Of a stretch of 6,417 nucleotides of DNA, positions 1-6,029 are shown piece by piece. The notes under the pieces were generated by a model, which had not been told where the DNA came from, ran no database searches, and saw nothing but the letters and a program-made list of their open reading frames with translations. The DNA is taken from positions 1 to 6,417 of the forward strand of contig DAOWBD010000061.1 in assembly GCA_030634235.1 (NCBI GenBank), written 5' to 3'. Source of the stretch: Candidatus Omnitrophota bacterium (GTDB lineage Bacteria > Omnitrophota > Gorgyraeia > Zapsychrales > Zapsychraceae). Every line of letters starts with the position of its first letter. Within the stretch, counting starts at the first letter, position 1. The translations under genes were made by a program, and so were the position numbers.

Positions 1-28
1 AGGTATACAAAAAAAGGAAATAAAGACG

Positions 29-454
29 ATGTCGAAAAAAGAAAAAACGATCCTTGTTGTCGACGATAGCCCGGTCATGCAGAAGCTGACGGAGAAGAAG
101 CTGACCAATAATAGCTTCACGGTCTATGCCGCCTACGACGGAGCCGAATGCCTGAGAATGGCGAAGAACAAGTTGCCGGATATTATTCTCATGGACGTGA
201 TCCTGCCGGACAGTAACGGGAAAGATATTGTCAAACAGTTAAAGTTGGACCCTGAAACGGCGAATATCCCGATCGTTTTTACGACCAATACATTAAGCTT
301 GGAAATGGATGACGGTCATCAGGTCTTTAAGATCGATGATGAGAAATACCGCGCCTTTGCCAAGCCTTTGCATTACCGCAAGCTTTTGAGCACGATTCAT
401 AAAGAGATCAACCGGAGCATTCATGGAGGGGATTTGCCGCCGGAGAAGGAATAA
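29..454 (+). CDS. Stand-alone CheY-like response regulator receiver protein
   Basis: This 141-residue protein is essentially one receiver (REC) domain with no output domain. In two-component signalling such proteins accept a phosphoryl group on an aspartate from a histidine kinase and act by protein contact in the cytoplasm. The acidic pocket is D12-D13 in ILVVDDS, the phosphoacceptor is D56 in IILMDVILPD, the switch threonine is T86 in IVFTTNT, and the conserved lysine is K112 in FAKP. The T86-to-K112 interval is about four residues longer than in E. coli CheY. A polar tail of about 20 residues follows the last helix. The start is supported by an AAAGGAAA ribosome site 10 nt upstream. No kinase or chemotaxis gene lies in the window, so the partner and output are unknown. 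A terminator follows at once, so it ends its transcription unit. Family call is firm; role is not. Confidence 0.93.
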   Translation: MSKKEKTILVVDDSPVMQKLTEKKLTNNSFTVYAAYDGAECLRMAKNKLPDIILMDVILPDSNGKDIVKQLKLDPETANIPIVFTTNTLSLEMDDGHQVFKIDDEKYRAFAKPLHYRKLLSTIHKEINRSIHGGDLPPEKE

Positions 455-485
455 AGAAGGTTTTATAACTGCAGTGATATATAAG

Positions 486-519
486 CAGGGGCGACCGTCG
501 GGTCATCCCTGTTTTTTTT
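486..519 (+). terminator. Intrinsic terminator after the response regulator gene
   Basis: An 11-bp stem (CAGGGGCGACC against GGTCATCCCTG, with one G-T wobble and one C-A mismatch) closes a GTCG tetraloop at 486-511. It is followed directly by eight T residues at 512-519. It starts 31 bp after the receiver stop codon and fits Rho-independent termination on the plus strand. The convergent lptG gene stops 8 bp beyond it. Read on the minus strand the hairpin is followed by CTTATATAT rather than a T run, so it would be a weak terminator for the comF-lptF-lptG transcript at best. Confidence 0.85.
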
Positions 520-526
520 GGTTTTT

Positions 527-1642
527 CTAGTTTGAGAAGTCTGTCTCGATAATGACGAGGGCAACGATGGTAAAAAGAACCGGTGTTGCCCAGGCCGAGA
601 AGATGGGAGGGATCAGCCCGCTTTTTCCGAATGCCAGGGCAACGGCATTGGCAACGTAATACAGGAACCCAAGAATGAGGGCGATGCCGAGCGAGATAAA
701 GGTACTCCCTTTCCGGCTGCGGATCATCAGTGCAAACGGGAGCCCGATCAGGACAATAACAAAATTCCCGAACGGGTAAGCGATCTTTTGATGCAGATCG
801 ACCCGCATGTTGTTCAGGGCCTTTTGGGCCCCGCTCTTCGAGAAGCGGTCAATGTAATCATCTAGTTGGCGGATGTTCATGGAATTGACATTGAGCCTTT
901 GATTTAAGAAGTCCTGGGGACTTTCCTTAATGTCCATTAGTTTTTCTTTGTAAACCTTGATCTTAAGCGGCGTGCTGAGGTTCTCTCGGTCGAACGTGGT
1001 GATCTGGCATTGATAGAACTTCCACGCAATGCCCGTCCAAACGCTCTTTAAGGCAACGATCTTCTGTTTCATATTTTGTTTCTGGTCATGTTCTATGATG
1101 GTGATCCCTTTGAGTTCATTGGCTTTCGAATCGAACGTATCAATGAAGTAAAGGCGGTTTTTCAATCCGTAGAATGTCAAATGCTTGATCTTTTCATTCT
1201 TCTTGCGCAGACGGTCGACGAGCAAGACCATATTTTCATCCCGGATTTGTTGGGTCACTTCGGTGGCCCTTGGAACAAGTCGTTCGTTGACCCAGAAGAC
1301 TAGTACCGAAATAATAAGGCCGAACACGATCGCCGGTTTCGTGATCTGCCAGAAGTTGAGCCCGCTTGAACGCATGGCCACAACCTCGTTGCCGGTATTA
1401 AGGTTGCTGAACGTAAAAAGGACGGCGATCAGGCAAGCCACCGAGGAGATCGGCTGGCTCAAGATGATCGGAAAATAGGAAATATAATACTGGATCAAGA
1501 TATCGATAGGGACTTTCCGGTCGATAAATTCGTCAAGCTGGCTTGTGATATCGATCAGGACGTAAAGAAAGCAGAACGTGAGGATCGTGAACACAAAGAT
1601 CTTGATAACGGATGTTGTAATGTAACGGTCTAGAATGCGCAT
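527..1642 (-). CDS. lptG: LPS export system permease LptG (YjgP/YjgQ family)
   Basis: LptG pairs with LptF and the ATPase LptB in the inner-membrane LptB2FG transporter. This extracts LPS from the inner membrane and passes it through LptC/LptA to the outer membrane. The 371 residues show the family layout: TM1 about 11-31, TM2 about 57-80, TM3 about 101-118, a periplasmic beta-jellyroll region about 130-275, then TM4 about 288-308, TM5 about 314-337 and TM6 about 345-366. Family hallmarks are GNEVVAMRSSG at 84-94 (coupling region facing the ATPase), NERLVP at 119-124 and the FGNFVIVLIGLPFA stretch entering TM4. Length matches the family. The ATG lies inside the last codons of lptF and has no clear Shine-Dalgarno, so translation is probably coupled. 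LptF and LptG are paralogous; calling this one LptG rests mainly on the usual F-then-G gene order. lptB and lptC are not in the window. Confidence 0.9.
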   Translation of the reverse strand: MRILDRYITTSVIKIFVFTILTFCFLYVLIDITSQLDEFIDRKVPIDILIQYYISYFPIILSQPISSVACLIAVLFTFSNLNTGNEVVAMRSSGLNFWQITKPAIVFGLIISVLVFWVNERLVPRATEVTQQIRDENMVLLVDRLRKKNEKIKHLTFYGLKNRLYFIDTFDSKANELKGITIIEHDQKQNMKQKIVALKSVWTGIAWKFYQCQITTFDRENLSTPLKIKVYKEKLMDIKESPQDFLNQRLNVNSMNIRQLDDYIDRFSKSGAQKALNNMRVDLHQKIAYPFGNFVIVLIGLPFALMIRSRKGSTFISLGIALILGFLYYVANAVALAFGKSGLIPPIFSAWATPVLFTIVALVIIETDFSN

Positions 1643-2715
1643 TTGTAATTAAGGATCAAAGCGCCCGTTGAGGCGATCATGTTTGGTGTCCACATGATCA
1701 GCGCCGGGGGCAGAATGCCTTTCTTGCTTAGGGCTTCACAGCCTATGGAAATGAGATAATAAAAAGCAAAGCAGAGGATTGCCAGAACAATATTCGCGGA
1801 TCTTTCGCGCCGGTTGGTGATGACGGCCAATGGAAACCCGATGAGAATGAAGATCAGCGGTGAGAAGGACCAGGTGATCTTCCGGAAGTACTCCGTTCTT
1901 AAACGCGCTGTATCCACGAAGAGGCGTCCTAATTTATCGATCTCGTCCTTCAATTCCTTAAGCGTCATGCTCTGCGGTTTTTTCTTGATTGTTTTTTCAT
2001 TTTTTGACATATCAAGCGTCATGAAGTAATTCTTGAAGTTCAGCTTATAAAAATTCTTCGGGTTTTCCAGGTTTGGCTCGTCTGATGTTCCGTCGATGAG
2101 CTTGAGCTTGATCTGATTCCCTCCGGGAACGGGAGTGAATTCGCCGCGTTTAGCGATGATCGTACGGGTCGGCCCGTCGGGCTTGGGCTGATAGATCGTG
2201 ACATTGTACATTTTATTGCCGTCGATCTTATGGATGAAGATGATCTGGCCTTCAAAAGCGTGGATAAACATGCCGGCCTCGAGGAGCGCCGTCGGATTCT
2301 CGGCGCCGAGATTCTTTAATACCCGGCGCTGTTCATGATGGGCATAAGGAATGATTCGCTCGTTTAAGATGATTAAAAAAAGACTGGCAATGAATCCAAG
2401 GATGATCAACGGCATCAACAATCGTCCTAGATGGATGCCGCTGGCACGCATCGCGATAATTTCATTGTCTGCCGAGAACCGGCTGAAGGCCATGATGACG
2501 CTGATCAGGCAAGCGATCGGGATCGTGTATCCCAGAAAGACCGGGATCATCAGCAGAAAGGCCCTGCCGACGGTCACAATGCTCACGCCTTTATTGATGA
2601 CCAGATTGGTCAATTGAATAAGGTTCCCTAAAAGAAAAACACAGGTCAGAACGACCAGTGCCATAAAGAAGGGAATGATGCATTCTCTTAATATATAGCT
2701 TCGGATGATGCGCAT
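1630..2715 (-). CDS. lptF: LPS export system permease LptF (YjgP/YjgQ family)
   Basis: This 361-residue integral membrane protein is the partner of the downstream LptG in the LptB2FG lipopolysaccharide exporter. TM1 is about 11-31, TM2 about 52-78 and TM3 about 99-117. A periplasmic jellyroll-type domain covers about 125-255, and TM4 (about 268-288), TM5 (about 296-314) and TM6 (about 332-354) follow. Hallmarks are DNEIIAMRASGI at 83-94, NERIIP at 118-123 and SPLIFILIGFPLAV at 275-288. The N-terminus (MRIIRSYILRE) parallels that of LptG (MRILDRYITTS), as expected for paralogues. The gene starts 17 bp after the comF stop. The AGGA overlapping that stop is about 15 nt from the ATG, a weak and distant ribosome site. 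Its 3' end overlaps lptG by 13 bp. The family is certain; the F rather than G label comes from gene order. Confidence 0.9.
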   Translation of the reverse strand: MRIIRSYILRECIIPFFMALVVLTCVFLLGNLIQLTNLVINKGVSIVTVGRAFLLMIPVFLGYTIPIACLISVIMAFSRFSADNEIIAMRASGIHLGRLLMPLIILGFIASLFLIILNERIIPYAHHEQRRVLKNLGAENPTALLEAGMFIHAFEGQIIFIHKIDGNKMYNVTIYQPKPDGPTRTIIAKRGEFTPVPGGNQIKLKLIDGTSDEPNLENPKNFYKLNFKNYFMTLDMSKNEKTIKKKPQSMTLKELKDEIDKLGRLFVDTARLRTEYFRKITWSFSPLIFILIGFPLAVITNRRERSANIVLAILCFAFYYLISIGCEALSKKGILPPALIMWTPNMIASTGALILNYKCAF

Positions 2716-2732
2716 AAACCGGGGGAAAGGTC

Positions 2733-3458
2733 CTATTCTTTAATAGCCAGGGTTAATATGCCGACTGTCTTGGCCCCGGCATCTTTTACGGTGTGGGCGG
2801 CTTCAGACGCGGTGGCTCCCGTCGTTAACAAGTCGTCGATAATCAGTATATTTTTGCCGGAAAACTCAATACGATTCTTTATTCTAAAAGCCCCGTGGAT
2901 ATTTGTCCAGCGTTCTTTTTCGCTTAAACGGGCTTGATGTTCTGTCTCACGCGCGCGGACAAGGTTATTTAACGACAGTTTAATCTTATATCTTTGACCA
3001 ATCTCTTGCGCCAGCAATTGGGATTGATTATATCCGCGCTCTCTTAATCGGCTGGGAAACAGCGGCATAGGAACGATCTGTTCAAATTGCCTTATGTCGA
3101 GACGGTAAGTTTCTAAGAAATCGATCATCAATCGGGCCAGGGGTTTGCGCAAATATGTTTTGTGGTTGTACTTAAACCGGCAAATAAGGTTGCTTAAAGG
3201 CATTTGATATGGACAGGCGGCCCAGGCAAAGTCGAAATGGGGGCTTGTTTTTTTACAATCCGGGCATCTGGGAAGACGGGGGCTGTGAAGATGGCGGGAA
3301 CATTTAGGGCAAAAAGGAGGGGTATTATGAACGACCGTATCTTGGCAATTTAGGCACAGTCCTTCCTTTGGGGAACGGATTGTGAGGTGTTTTTTACAGA
3401 TAAGACAGTGAGGGGGATAAACCAGATCGCATAAACCGGACAAAAGTGTTTGAAACAC
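2733..3458 (-). CDS. comF: ComF family protein (double zinc ribbon plus phosphoribosyltransferase fold)
   Basis: ComF proteins are cytoplasmic and needed for uptake of transforming single-stranded DNA in naturally competent bacteria. Many non-competent genomes also carry a homologue of unclear role. The 241 residues hold an N-terminal zinc-binding region with four CxxC pairs (C18/C21, C35/C38, C50/C53, C65/C68). A type I phosphoribosyltransferase-like domain follows, with RERGYNQSQLLA at 139-150, the R-x-T-x-x-Q-x-x-L signature at 170-178 and the PRPP-loop motif ILIIDDLLTTGAT at 204-216. All expected cysteines and the double aspartate are present, so it looks intact. The start is GTG; an in-frame TGA five codons upstream prevents extension, and no good Shine-Dalgarno is visible. 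It leads a probable operon with lptF and lptG. No other competence gene is in the window, so a DNA-uptake role is known for the family, not shown here. Confidence 0.9.
   Translation of the reverse strand: MFQTLLSGLCDLVYPPHCLICKKHLTIRSPKEGLCLNCQDTVVHNTPPFCPKCSRHLHSPRLPRCPDCKKTSPHFDFAWAACPYQMPLSNLICRFKYNHKTYLRKPLARLMIDFLETYRLDIRQFEQIVPMPLFPSRLRERGYNQSQLLAQEIGQRYKIKLSLNNLVRARETEHQARLSEKERWTNIHGAFRIKNRIEFSGKNILIIDDLLTTGATASEAAHTVKDAGAKTVGILTLAIKE
3446..3458. repeat. Perfect 13-bp inverted repeat covering the comF start codon
   Basis: On the comF strand the first 13 nt of the gene read GTGTTTCAAACAC, a perfect dyad around a central C. As RNA it could fold into a 5-bp stem with a 3-nt loop that hides the GTG start. 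As DNA it could be an operator half-site pair. Neither role is demonstrated, and a dyad this short can arise by chance. Confidence 0.4.
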
Positions 3459-3507
3459 GGTGCTATGGTATCATCCCGTTGATGAGATGTACAATAGAAA
3501 ATTTGAG

Positions 3508-3536
3508 TTGAACAGGCTCACACCTGACGGTATAAT
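3508..3536 (+). promoter_or_regulatory. Predicted sigma70-type promoter of the pyrE-maf-M48-DUF192 operon
   Basis: A -35 box TTGAAC (3508-3513) is separated by exactly 17 bp from a consensus -10 box TATAAT (3531-3536). An A/T-rich stretch at about 3491-3503 lies just upstream and could act as an UP-like element. Transcription would begin near 3543, giving a leader of about 45 nt before pyrE. This is the only strong promoter I see in the 130-bp divergent region. On the opposite strand, TATTAT (3532-3537) and TATTGT (3491-3496) resemble -10 boxes but lack a credible -35, so the comF promoter is not assigned. Confidence 0.75.
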
Positions 3537-3576
3537 AGCAACCACTGTAGTCGAAGATGATGGATTCTAAGAAATC

Positions 3577-3583
3577 AAAGGAG
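3577..3583 (+). promoter_or_regulatory. Strong Shine-Dalgarno deciding the pyrE start
   Basis: AAAGGAG lies before two consecutive ATG codons at 3586 and 3589. Its spacing to the first is 2 nt, too short for normal initiation, and to the second 5 nt, which is acceptable. The second ATG is therefore preferred. Confidence 0.7.
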
Positions 3584-3588
3584 ACATG

Positions 3589-4158
3589 ATGGAAGTATTA
3601 AACATTGACGCGGAGCGCGAAGAGCTCCGGCAGATCATTATCAAAGATGCTTATTTCAGGGAGAAGATCATTCTTTCATCAGGGAAGGAAAGTGATTATT
3701 ATATTGATGCCCGTCTGGTCACCTTAAGCGCCCGCGGGGCTTATCTTTGCGCGCGCATGATCCTTGATCTGGTGAGGGATGATACTATTGACGCGATCGG
3801 CGGGCCGACATTAGGCGCCGACCCGATGGTCGGGGCAGTCGCGGTTCTGAGCTTGCAGGCCGGGAATCCGCTGAACACCTTCATTATCCGCAAGACGCCG
3901 AAGGCTCACGGCAAGCAGCAGCAGATCGAAGGCCCGCCTTTGAAAGAAGGCGACCATGTTGTTCTTATCGACGATGTCGCGACAACGGGTAAGGCCTTTG
4001 TCCAATCGATCGATGTGCTCACACGGTTCGGGATCTATGTGGATAAGGCGATCTGTATCGTTGATCGCGGGGAAGGCGCCGCCGAGGCCGTTGCGGTCAA
4101 AGGCTGTGAACTTGTATCCATTTTTGACATTTCGGAAATACATACCACCACTTCATGA
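3589..4158 (+). CDS. pyrE: Orotate phosphoribosyltransferase
   Basis: PyrE joins orotate to PRPP to give orotidine 5'-monophosphate and pyrophosphate, the fifth step of de novo UMP synthesis, in the cytoplasm. From the preferred ATG the protein has 189 residues; starting at the ATG one codon earlier adds one methionine. Diagnostic parts are SGKESDYYID at 31-40 (orotate-side loop with K33), GGPTLGADPM at 71-80, the catalytic loop RKTPKAHG at 101-108 (R101, K102, K105, H107) and the PRPP-binding motif VVLIDDVATTGKA at 124-136. All key residues are present and the length is normal for a bacterial PyrE without an OMP decarboxylase fusion. It is the first gene after a strong promoter, and its TGA stop overlaps the maf start (ATGA). 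No attenuator hairpin is obvious in the short leader. Its divergent neighbour, ComF, also has a phosphoribosyltransferase fold. Confidence 0.96.
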   Translation: MEVLNIDAEREELRQIIIKDAYFREKIILSSGKESDYYIDARLVTLSARGAYLCARMILDLVRDDTIDAIGGPTLGADPMVGAVAVLSLQAGNPLNTFIIRKTPKAHGKQQQIEGPPLKEGDHVVLIDDVATTGKAFVQSIDVLTRFGIYVDKAICIVDRGEGAAEAVAVKGCELVSIFDISEIHTTTS

Positions 4159-4733
4159 AAAAACTCATTCTTGCCTCAGGTTCTCTTCAACGAAAAAAAC
4201 TCCTGAAAGACTTAGGGGTTCAATTCACTATTCAATTCAGCAGGATCAAAGAGGTTCAAAAGATCCAAACCACATGCTCGGCGCTTGTTAAACATAATGC
4301 GGTCCTTAAGGCTAGGGATGTTGCCGGGCGGCTGAAGTCCGGAGTTGTCGTCGGAGCGGATACGCTTGTTTACGGCGGCAACAAGCAGATCATCGGCAAG
4401 CCGCGGAATTTAAAAGAGGCCAAGAAGATCCTTTACGCGCTTTTCTCTAAGCCGCATTGGGTTTATACCGGCGTTGCGGTTATTGATATTGAAACGGGTA
4501 AACAGATCGTCGATTATGAGAAGACGAAAGTTTTTATGCTTCCGTTAACCGAGGAGGAGATCGACCGCTATCACGCGAAAGTTTCGCCTTTGGATAAGGC
4601 CGGCGGTTTTGACATTGAAGGCGGCGGCAGCGTCTTTATCCACCGGATCGAAGGATGCTATTCGAATGTCATCGGACTTCCCATTGCGAAGTTGGCCACG
4701 ATGCTGCGGAAAGTCGGAGTGTTTATATTATGA
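4155..4733 (+). CDS. maf: Maf family nucleoside triphosphate pyrophosphatase
   Basis: Maf proteins hydrolyse nucleoside triphosphates, often dTTP, UTP or modified nucleotides, to monophosphate and pyrophosphate, and so act as house-cleaning enzymes. The 192 residues have the family parts in order: N-terminal LILASGS (4-10), E33, K52, the catalytic GADTLV block with D69, IIGKP with K82, and the long C-terminal signature from DKAGGFDIEG (147-156) through FIHRIEGCYSNVIGLP (161-176). The signature resembles the YhdE (dTTP/UTP) branch more than YceF, with IEG where IQG is usual. The substrate-binding SPRR motif after LASGS reads SLQRK, so P11 and R12 are replaced while R13 is kept. The start overlaps the pyrE stop by 4 bp and has no good ribosome site, implying translational coupling. 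Its own stop overlaps the next start by 4 bp. Family is firm; substrate is uncertain. Confidence 0.9.
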   Translation: MKKLILASGSLQRKKLLKDLGVQFTIQFSRIKEVQKIQTTCSALVKHNAVLKARDVAGRLKSGVVVGADTLVYGGNKQIIGKPRNLKEAKKILYALFSKPHWVYTGVAVIDIETGKQIVDYEKTKVFMLPLTEEEIDRYHAKVSPLDKAGGFDIEGGGSVFIHRIEGCYSNVIGLPIAKLATMLRKVGVFIL

Positions 4734-5506
4734 GGACGAAGGCCCTGTTTTTTTTCATGCTGGGCGTGACCGTTTTTCTTCAGGGATGCGCGACGGAATA
4801 TAACCTGGCGACCAGGCAGCAGGAGACATTGCTTTACGGCACGGAAAAAGAAGTTAAGATCGGCGATACCATTGCCCCGAAAATCGAGGAACAATATGAT
4901 ATTCTCAGGGATGTTGATGTCAATGAACGCGTCCAACGCATTCTCCAGCGCATTGTTGCCGTCTGTGACCGCAAAGAGCTTGTTTATTTTATCAAGGTCC
5001 TCGATGATGATCTGATCAATGCCGTGAGCCTTCCGGGCGGATACATTTATGTCTTTCGGGGGCTTATTGAAAAGACCGATAACGATGATGAATTAGCGGG
5101 AGTCGTCGCCCATGAAGTCGGGCATATCACGGCGAGGCATGGGATCAAAAGAATGCAGAATGCTTATGCGGCCCTGCTCCTGCAGGTCGCGTCGACCCAA
5201 ACGAATGCCCGTGTGGCCGGCGGGGTCAATTTTGTTTTGAATTCGCTTTTTATGGAATACTCCCAAGAAGATGAGTTTGAAGCGGACCGGTTAAGCGTTA
5301 AATATTTAAAAAAGGCCGGGTATGACCCGAAAGCCATGGTAACATTCTTAGAGAAACTGAAAATAGAGAAGGAAAAGGCGCCGCTGAGACAGTATAGTTA
5401 TTGGCGGACCCATCCGCATCTGTCGCAGAGGATCTCTGTGGTCAACCAGGAGATCACGGGAAAATTAGAATTCAGAGACTATTTAAACCTGATCGGTAAC
5501 GATTAA
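4730..5506 (+). CDS. M48 family metalloprotease, predicted outer-membrane lipoprotein
   Basis: The start at 4730 forms an ATGA overlap with the maf stop, has GGAG 10 nt upstream, and begins exactly at a lipoprotein signal peptide. An earlier in-frame ATG at 4655 lies inside maf and would bury the signal. The signal is MRTKALFFFMLGVTVFLQGC, with lipobox LQGC and lipidated C20. Residue +2 is alanine, consistent with outer-membrane sorting. The mature part is an M48 peptidase domain: zinc-binding HEVGH at 118-122 (H118, E119 catalytic, H122), third ligand most likely E172 in EFEAD (172-176), and the conserved C-terminal THPH at 227-230. At 258 residues it has the size of E. coli LoiP or YcaL and lacks the TPR domain of BepA. 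Such proteins are periplasm-facing quality-control proteases. Substrates here are unknown. It ends 13 bp before the DUF192 gene. Confidence 0.92.
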   Translation: MRTKALFFFMLGVTVFLQGCATEYNLATRQQETLLYGTEKEVKIGDTIAPKIEEQYDILRDVDVNERVQRILQRIVAVCDRKELVYFIKVLDDDLINAVSLPGGYIYVFRGLIEKTDNDDELAGVVAHEVGHITARHGIKRMQNAYAALLLQVASTQTNARVAGGVNFVLNSLFMEYSQEDEFEADRLSVKYLKKAGYDPKAMVTFLEKLKIEKEKAPLRQYSYWRTHPHLSQRISVVNQEITGKLEFRDYLNLIGND

Positions 5507-5519
5507 CGGGGATATTATT

Positions 5520-6005
5520 ATGAGCGAAACAGCAAAAAGAGGATCAAAAATATTTGAAAGCTATCGGGGTATTTCGATTTCTTGTCTCATTGTTTTATGT
5601 TTGGTTGTTGTCTTTCTTCCGGCGTGTTCTTCCAAGGAAAAGAAGGGCAAACAGACAGTTTGTTTTCGCAATGACTGTATTAATGTGGCGATTGCCAAGA
5701 CGCAAAAGGACCGTGGCCGCGGCCTGCAACTTCGCAAGTCGCTTGAAAAAGATGAAGGGATGCTGTTCGTCTTTCCGTCGAGCCAGCGTCAAAGTTTCTG
5801 GATGAAAAACACATATATCCCTTTGGATATTATTTGGATGGACCGTGACAAAAAGATTGTTTTCGTTGTTCCTAATGTGCTGCCTTGTGAGACCGAGGAA
5901 TGCCCGGTCTATACGCCCGATACTGCGGCAAGCTATGTTCTAGAGGTCAACGCCGGCGTTTCTATAGAACTAGGATGGAAAGTAGGCGATCAGGCCGTTT
6001 TCTAG
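5520..6005 (+). CDS. DUF192 family lipoprotein
   Basis: This 161-residue protein carries a DUF192 domain, a small beta-rich family of unproven biochemical role found in bacteria and archaea. The N-terminus has a 17-residue polar region, a hydrophobic segment at about 18-34 and a lipobox LPAC with C36, so it is probably lipidated and faces the periplasm. The DUF192 hallmarks are RGLQLRKSL (67-75), GMLFVFP (80-86), FWMKNTYIPLDIIWMD (93-108) and YVLEVNAG (139-146). Two C-x4-C pairs (C48/C53 and C123/C128) in the mature part could form disulfides after export. GGGGA at 5508-5512 sits 7 nt before the ATG, and there is no nearby alternative start. It is the last gene of the pyrE operon, 13 bp after the M48 gene and convergent with the lpd gene. 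Family assignment is confident; function is not known. Confidence 0.92.
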   Translation: MSETAKRGSKIFESYRGISISCLIVLCLVVVFLPACSSKEKKGKQTVCFRNDCINVAIAKTQKDRGRGLQLRKSLEKDEGMLFVFPSSQRQSFWMKNTYIPLDIIWMDRDKKIVFVVPNVLPCETEECPVYTPDTAASYVLEVNAGVSIELGWKVGDQAVF

Positions 6006-6029
6006 ACCGCTATTCCCCGTTTTTTCTTC

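Noticed and set aside
2351..2631. Overlapping plus-strand reading frames of 66 and 88 residues inside lptF
   Set aside because: They are antisense to conserved LptF coding sequence, with no ribosome-site or domain support.
3491..3537. Minus-strand -10-like boxes (TATTGT, TATTAT) as a comF promoter
   Set aside because: Neither has a credible -35 element at suitable spacing.
3811..4143. 110-residue minus-strand reading frame opposite pyrE
   Set aside because: It lies wholly inside pyrE, has no recognisable domain, and its composition looks like the antisense of a conserved gene.
4655..4729. 25-residue N-terminal extension of the M48 protease
   Set aside because: It overlaps maf, places the lipoprotein signal peptide internally, and the ATG at 4730 has the ATGA overlap and a GGAG ribosome site.
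6003..6029. Possible terminator between the DUF192 gene and lpd
   Set aside because: There is a T-rich run at 6020-6025, but no stable GC-rich hairpin precedes it on either strand.
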